Source of the DNA: Leptolyngbya sp. SIO4C5
GTDB taxonomy: Bacteria > Cyanobacteriota > Cyanobacteriia > Phormidesmidales > Phormidesmidaceae
Assembly (NCBI GenBank): GCA_010671965.1
Contig: JAAHIC010000073.1
Location: forward strand, 1-11,546
Length of the DNA: 11,546 bases
Direction: 5' to 3'
Positions 8,081-11,546 of this stretch are shown here, piece by piece (position 1 is the stretch's first letter; each line of letters begins with the position of its first letter). Both the position numbers and the translations under genes were made by a program. The notes beneath the pieces were generated by a model that did not search any database, was not told where the DNA came from, and saw only the letters and a program-made list of their open reading frames with translations.

Positions 8081-9747
8081 TCTGCCTGCGGTGCTCCCAC
8101 CGCCCACCAAGCGAGAGCGTAGCGCTGAAGTAGCTCATCGTTCACCTGCTGCCGGTAGACTACGCGCAGCTTGTAGCGCCCGGTTTCCGGAATCGGAAAG
8201 AAAATATGCTCAACACTGTCAGCTTCGCTCACAGAAGACCAAATACTCTGGCTGATATCTTCGGCGTCAGCGGGCATCAGGTACAAGTCGAGATTGTTCA
8301 AACCTCGGTTGGCAAAGGCTTCGCCAATATCGTACAGGTCGTTTTGGTTCTCATCCTGCAGCACTACCAACCGTTCCCAGGCTAGGGTTGCTGAGAGGTA
8401 ACTGCCCTCCTGCAGAGGCTGCTCAAACACGTAGTCTTGAGAAAGTAGAGCTGGCTGCGATCGCGGCAAATCCGGCGGGACAGAAGATTCTATCGCGCCA
8501 TAGTTCCACCCAATCAGAGGCACAGCATTTTCTGGCGTTTGCGGCCCCGGCTGAAACTGCTCGTAAGCTCTAAAAGCATTGAGGTGGCCCGTTCCTAGCT
8601 CAGCATGAAGCGGAATAGCCGGATCTCGATAGGCATCCGAGTCCAGCCAGGTGGCATTTTGTTCGTCAATGAGGGTCCGTGCCATACCTCCCAGCAGCCC
8701 GTCCCCGCTGTCCTGAATCTTATCGGCTGAATTGAGCAAAATAGCCTTCATCACGGTAGGACGGCGGGCCTCTAACGTCCAGTTTGCCGGCCCAGTGCGA
8801 ATCTGGCGATCGCCAAACTCCTGCAGCAGCGCTACGGTAGCGACCACATGGGGCGCTGCAAAGCTAGTGCCGCTAGTGCGGCGGGGATGGCCGTCCGGGT
8901 CCAATAGCTCTAGATTGCCGCCTGGTGCCACTAGGTTAATAGAGCGGCGCGGGCCTACATTAGTTTCAGGTGCAGGCGATCGGCGGGAACGATAGGTCGG
9001 CTCGCTGCCCAGGTTGGCGTAATCAATCCGGTAGAAACTGCCCTCAATGGCTGTCGAAAACGCGACATTGATACCGTTGAAGTTGTCTGTAGGAATAGGG
9101 ATGCCACCCGAACCCTGATTACCCGCTATCACGTAGAGCATGTCGTGTACCCGGTGTGACCAGTCCACACACTGGGTCAGGAGGGCGTTACCATCTAGCA
9201 TGGCGTTGGGACGCGGATCTCGCCCTAGCGCCTCGCCAAAGCTGAAGTTCATCGCCCGCACATCTCCACCATTTTGCAGAGCGACATGCTGAGAAGCCGA
9301 ACACTCTTCTGGCTGGCCATTGCGTCCTTCTAAGGGGCCAATCGCCGCCGAATATAAGGTGGCACCGGGGGCAACTCCCGTTAAGTTTTTATCCTGGCTC
9401 ACCATGACGCTGGCCACGTTGGCAGCATGGCCATCTACATACTGATTGGGAGAAGCGAGGCGATCGCGAAAAAAGACGGCCCGCACCTCTACCGGCATCA
9501 TTTCATAAGCCACCTTGTCTAAACCAAACTGTCCCGGTCGGCCAATTTCCACCTGCCCGATAGCAATCTTTCGCCCTGTGAGGTTGTAGGGCAGTTCGTG
9601 TAGGCGTCTAGCATCGATTCCTTCTGGGCCAACTGAAAGAGACAGCGCTAGGGCTGGCAGCCCGGCGGCTAAGCCGAAGAGACTGCTCAGACCAAGGGAG
9701 CGAGCTGTCAGTCGAGAAGCGAACTGCGAGAAGAAACGGCGGCTCAT
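8077..9747 (-). CDS. Secreted subtilisin-like (S8) protein with Glu at the catalytic Asp position
   Basis: This 556-aa exported protein has a signal peptide at residues 1-35 (MSRRFFSQF, hydrophobic LGLSSLFGLAAGLPALA, cleavage likely after ALA). The S8 peptidase domain spans about 57-400. His107 sits in DGHAANVA, the oxyanion Asn210 in VIAGNQG, and Ser295 in SGTSFAAPHV. At the usual Asp motif (DTG or DSG) the sequence reads IAIGQVEIGRPG, placing Glu67 where Asp is expected. A C-terminal beta-rich domain at about 430-550 contains DENQNDLYDIGE (465-476), which fits an EF-hand Ca2+ loop, and ends in a P-domain/PPC-like SVEHIFFPIPETGRYKLRVVY. It probably acts in the periplasm or outside the cell. 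I recall cyanobacterial homologues sharing GQVEIGRP, so the Glu may be a family trait rather than a recent loss; I cannot verify this. It overlaps the YkvA gene and is divergent from rpe. Protease activity is likely but not certain. Confidence 0.88.
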   Translation of the reverse strand: MSRRFFSQFASRLTARSLGLSSLFGLAAGLPALALSLSVGPEGIDARRLHELPYNLTGRKIAIGQVEIGRPGQFGLDKVAYEMMPVEVRAVFFRDRLASPNQYVDGHAANVASVMVSQDKNLTGVAPGATLYSAAIGPLEGRNGQPEECSASQHVALQNGGDVRAMNFSFGEALGRDPRPNAMLDGNALLTQCVDWSHRVHDMLYVIAGNQGSGGIPIPTDNFNGINVAFSTAIEGSFYRIDYANLGSEPTYRSRRSPAPETNVGPRRSINLVAPGGNLELLDPDGHPRRTSGTSFAAPHVVATVALLQEFGDRQIRTGPANWTLEARRPTVMKAILLNSADKIQDSGDGLLGGMARTLIDEQNATWLDSDAYRDPAIPLHAELGTGHLNAFRAYEQFQPGPQTPENAVPLIGWNYGAIESSVPPDLPRSQPALLSQDYVFEQPLQEGSYLSATLAWERLVVLQDENQNDLYDIGEAFANRGLNNLDLYLMPADAEDISQSIWSSVSEADSVEHIFFPIPETGRYKLRVVYRQQVNDELLQRYALAWWAVGAPQAE

Positions 9748-9939
9748 AGACTTTTACTAGAAATCGCGTGGATAACTGGACAAGCTTGAAAGCAGACAGG
9801 GGTTAGAGAACTAAGTTTGTCCCTACTCTAGCGCCAGTTGAGCTGACTTGGTCGCAGTCTAAAGGCCAAATAACTAGGAGGAAACTAAAGATTTTGTTAC
9901 GATGAATACGCAGCCAGGAGATAGGAGTACCCGTCCACC
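9748..9939. promoter_or_regulatory. Divergent control region between subtilase and rpe, with imperfect inverted repeat
   Basis: This 192-bp gap must hold the promoters of both genes. GGACAAGCTT (9778-9787) and AAGTTTGTCC (9813-9822) are inverted repeats matching at 9 of 10 positions across a 25-nt spacer, lying 31-75 nt upstream of the subtilase start. They may form an operator or a hairpin in its leader. On the rpe side, AGGAG occurs at 9916-9920 and 9923-9927, 12-19 nt before ATG 9940. A weak -10-like TACGAT at 9898-9903 has no matching -35. Confidence 0.4.
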
Positions 9940-10641
9940 ATGCCTAATACTCAATCCCAAAAACCGATTGTCATTTCTCCCTCGATTTTGTCGGCGGATT
10001 TTAGCCGTTTGGGAGACGAAGTGCGAGCCGCTGATGAGGCAGGCGCTGACTGGATTCACGTGGATGTGATGGACGGACGTTTTGTGCCCAATATCACCAT
10101 TGGCCCCCTGATCGTCAAGGCAATTCGTCCGGTGACTAAAAAGCCGCTAGACGTGCACCTGATGATTGTAGAACCAGAAAAGTACGTCGCTGACTTCGCT
10201 GAGGCAGGCGCTGACATTATTTCCGTTCATGCAGAGCACAATGCTTCACCTCACCTACACCGCACCCTTTCTCAGATCCGTGAGCTAGGCAAACAGGCGG
10301 GTGTGGTGCTCAATCCGGCTACGCCGATAACGCTGATCGAACACGTTTTAGAGGTTTGCGATCTCATCTTGATTATGAGCGTCAACCCCGGTTTTGGCGG
10401 TCAGAGCTTTATTCCAGCCGTTCTACCTAAGATTCGCCAACTGCGCCAAATGTGTGATGAGCGCGGTCTAAACCCCTGGATTGAAGTTGACGGCGGACTC
10501 AAAGCTAATAATACCTGGCAGGTACTTGAAGCTGGCGCGAATGCTATTGTGGCCGGCTCTGCGGTCTTCAAAGCCGATGACTATGCGGCAGCCATTGAAG
10601 GTATTCGTAACAGCAAGCGGCCAGAATTAGCAGCTGTATAG
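9940..10641 (+). CDS. rpe: Ribulose-phosphate 3-epimerase
   Basis: The enzyme interconverts ribulose 5-phosphate and xylulose 5-phosphate. In a cyanobacterium it serves both the Calvin-Benson cycle and the oxidative pentose phosphate pathway in the cytoplasm. At 233 aa it is full-length and has the family's (beta/alpha)8 motifs: SPSILSADF at 13-21, [13 protein letters not shown] at 39-51 with metal ligand His40 and catalytic Asp42, DVHLMI at 71-76 with His73, the [12 protein letters not shown] phosphate-binding loop at 146-157, IEVDGGL at 181-187 with the second catalytic Asp184, and GSAVF at 206-210. The three Met residues of the active site (44, 75, 146) are present. The start at 9940 is supported by conservation beginning at residue 9 and by AGGAG 12 nt upstream. 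It appears monocistronic, with a hairpin terminator candidate 33 nt after the stop. Confidence 0.97.
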   Translation: MPNTQSQKPIVISPSILSADFSRLGDEVRAADEAGADWIHVDVMDGRFVPNITIGPLIVKAIRPVTKKPLDVHLMIVEPEKYVADFAEAGADIISVHAEHNASPHLHRTLSQIRELGKQAGVVLNPATPITLIEHVLEVCDLILIMSVNPGFGGQSFIPAVLPKIRQLRQMCDERGLNPWIEVDGGLKANNTWQVLEAGANAIVAGSAVFKADDYAAAIEGIRNSKRPELAAV

Positions 10642-10674
10642 CTTTCTATTGTCTCTAGATTTTAGAGTTAATTG

Positions 10675-10705
10675 AACGCGATCGCTTTTTTCAGGCGATC
10701 GCGTT
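10675..10705 (+). terminator. HIP1-built hairpin after rpe, terminator candidate
   Basis: AACGCGATCGC (10675-10685) and GCGATCGCGTT (10695-10705) are perfect 11-bp inverted repeats around a 9-nt TTTTTTCAG loop. Each arm contains one HIP1 octamer (10678-10685 and 10695-10702). The stem is GC-rich and ends in GTTTCTGT, a short T-rich trail, so it fits a Rho-independent terminator only loosely. It lies 33 nt after the rpe stop. Confidence 0.6.
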
Positions 10706-11092
10706 TCTGTATGTTGGCCCTTTGGGCGAACCCAAGAAGCTGACGCTTTAGAATATCCGCTGTCTGACGGACGCTTTCAGCCTGGATGGCGGATGACTTA
10801 AATAGGGTTTTCTCAGTACTTTGAATAAAGAGAAAAGAGCATTTTGATCTCAGGCTATCAAAACAATCTGCTTGATTCTACTGATTTACAAAGTTGCACT
10901 TAAAAATGTTTGAAAGGCTATTTGAATTACTTAAATCTACTGATCTGCAAATTCTTTCTTACGCCTAAATTTAAAGCTAAGCACAATGAAGTTGAATACG
11001 CGAAGATCGGCTAGTTTAGCAGATAAATGTCTCAGAGTAGACTCTTACAGGTTCAATGCTTCAGGGCTTATTAGCTGGAATGGGAGAAAAGC
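10706..11092. other. Non-coding gap of 387 bp before the 58-aa gene, AT-rich in its second half
   Basis: No convincing gene, tRNA or known cyanobacterial sRNA is seen here. The stretch around 10800-10980 is visibly AT-richer than its neighbours. Small structures present are GCCC-TTT-GGGC near 10716, the inverted pair ATCCGC (10755-10760)/GCGGAT (10789-10794), an imperfect direct repeat TCTACTGATTTACAAA (10877-10892) and TCTACTGATCTGCAAA (10936-10951), and AGAGT-AG-ACTCT at 11034-11045. The gap probably holds the promoter and leader of the 58-aa gene. A 36-codon open frame at 10986-11096 ends in ATGA with that gene but has no ribosome binding site. Confidence 0.5.
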
Positions 11093-11269
11093 ATGAACTC
11101 AATTGAAGAAACAGTAGAAAAAATTTTTTCGACGCGCAGACTAACGCGCTACGATCAGCGACTGCTAATGACCTTATACGCCAAGCGTCAAATTAGCCGG
11201 CAAGATCAGGCACTGATCGCTCGCATTTATGAAGCTTTGAACCAGGGACGCATTCGCGTGGTGGAGTAG
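11093..11269 (+). CDS. Small conserved-looking helical protein (58 aa) with internal repeat
   Basis: The protein begins MNSIEETVEKIFSTRRLTR and ends GRIRVVE. It is soluble and highly charged, and it is predicted by eye to be all-helical. It contains two copies of the same pattern 17 residues apart: RLTRYDQRLLMTLY (16-29) and QISRQDQALIARIY (33-46), both of the form [LI]-[ST]-R-x-D-Q-x-L-[LI]-x-x-[LI]-Y. The start is well supported: GGAG at 11083-11086 lies 6 nt before ATG 11093. Codon choice resembles that of neighbouring genes. From memory, short cyanobacterial proteins of the form ...F.SRRITR.DQ...L..RV...L..G...VVD exist as a hypothetical family, which fits this protein. I know no function for it, and nothing in the neighbours assigns one. 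Confidence 0.82.
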   Translation: MNSIEETVEKIFSTRRLTRYDQRLLMTLYAKRQISRQDQALIARIYEALNQGRIRVVE

Positions 11270-11287
11270 CCTGCATATCCCGCTCTC

Positions 11288-11316
11288 GGTCAGACGTATT
11301 TTGCATCAGACTGACC
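11288..11316. repeat. Short inverted repeat between the two small genes
   Basis: GGTCAG (11288-11293) and CTGACC (11311-11316) pair across a 17-nt loop, between the 58-aa gene and the 60-aa frame. TCAGAC also recurs directly at 11290-11295 and 11306-11311. There is no T-run, so termination is doubtful; it could be a leader structure of the second gene. Confidence 0.3.
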
Positions 11317-11332
11317 AAACCTAGGTATTATT

Positions 11333-11515
11333 ATGGTCCAGTGGAAAACACTCTTTTACAAAACGTCTATCTGGCTGGTCGCCGAGTGTTTGCTGGGCAT
11401 TTTAGGGCTTGATCACCTCTGCGACTACAGTGAGTTTTTAGAACATACCAAGCATATTAGCCACCATCTGCAGCCTACTAATCAGTCCAGTCTGGTCGTT
11501 GTCGCTTGGAACTAA
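11333..11515 (+). CDS. Small hypothetical protein (60 aa) with hydrophobic N-terminal helix
   Basis: The protein starts MVQWKTLFYKTSIWLVAECL and continues LGILGLDHLCDYSEFLEH, giving a hydrophobic or amphipathic helix at about 5-26 followed by a polar, His-rich stretch. From memory, cyanobacteria have small proteins with W-K-x-x-F-x-K-x-x-x-W-L-x-x-E-x-x-L-x-x-L-G-L-D-x-L-x-D-Y-S-E-F; this sequence fits that pattern well, which is the main reason for calling it real. The last 17 residues (HLQPTNQSSLVVVAWN region) do not look conserved and may be a recent extension. AGGT at 11323-11326, 6 nt before the ATG, is a plausible ribosome binding site. The function is unknown; membrane association is possible. 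It lies 63 nt after the 58-aa gene on the same strand. Confidence 0.65.
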   Translation: MVQWKTLFYKTSIWLVAECLLGILGLDHLCDYSEFLEHTKHISHHLQPTNQSSLVVVAWN

Positions 11516-11546
11516 TCAGCCATGAGAGGTGCTCTGACTCGTCATA

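Noticed and set aside
8078..8110. Longer YkvA start at 8110
   Set aside because: The extra ten residues (MVGGGSTAGR) are a shadow of the protease C-terminus; ATG 8080 gives the ATGA coupling and a normal family N-terminus.
9876..9903. Strong AGGAGG followed by ATG at 9902 upstream of rpe
   Set aside because: The ATG is 20 nt from the site, and its frame runs through the rpe start region without resembling a protein. The nearer TTG at 9894 gives only a three-codon frame (TTG TTA CGA TGA).
11041..11075. GGTTCAAT resembling a tRNA T-loop
   Set aside because: The flanking bases do not form a 5-bp T-stem, and no acceptor or anticodon arm can be built around it.
11522..11546. ATG at 11522 as the start of a further gene
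   Set aside because: Only eight codons are visible and there is no ribosome binding site, so nothing can be supported.

Overview
The window looks like a chromosomal segment of a cyanobacterium. It encodes PcyA (phycocyanobilin:ferredoxin oxidoreductase), which implies phycobilisomes and/or phytochromes. I counted 21 copies of the HIP1 octamer GCGATCGC in 11.5 kb, where about 0.2 would be expected by chance at even base composition. The proteins look most like those of filamentous or Leptolyngbya/Synechococcus-type cyanobacteria, but I cannot fix the genus. I saw no mobile element, phage gene, CRISPR array, tRNA or rRNA.

Layout. (1) 2-1546 (+): acetolactate synthase large subunit (ilvB), missing its N-terminus at the window edge and ending in a four-cysteine zinc-ribbon tail. 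(2) 1728-4060 (+): a small single-pass membrane protein with FtsL-like layout, followed 35 nt later by the division transpeptidase ftsI (PBP3). This is the place where ftsL sits in many other bacteria. (3) 5456-4086 (-): pcyA then gmk (guanylate kinase), 9 nt apart and probably co-transcribed, convergent with ftsI. (4) 5583-7703 (+): a large TPR-repeat protein with an unusual N-terminal domain and an acidic/proline-rich linker. (5) 9747-7763 (-): a secreted subtilisin-like protein whose catalytic Asp position appears to be Glu, overlapping by 4 nt (ATGA) a small YkvA/DUF1232 membrane protein. (6) 9940-10641 (+): rpe, the Calvin-cycle/pentose-phosphate epimerase, followed by a hairpin built from two HIP1 octamers. 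(7) 10706-11092: an AT-rich gap. (8) 11093-11269 and 11333-11515 (+): two very small genes, 58 and 60 aa, that look like lineage-specific cyanobacterial families.

Most of the region is core metabolism and housekeeping: branched-chain amino acids, septal peptidoglycan, bilin synthesis, GMP phosphorylation and pentose phosphates. No multi-gene novel system is evident. The points most worth a second look are the FtsL-like candidate next to ftsI (cyanobacteria are usually reported to lack recognisable FtsL), the Asp-to-Glu subtilase with an EF-hand-like loop, the internally duplicated 58-aa protein, the zinc-ribbon tail of IlvB, and the HIP1-built hairpin after rpe.
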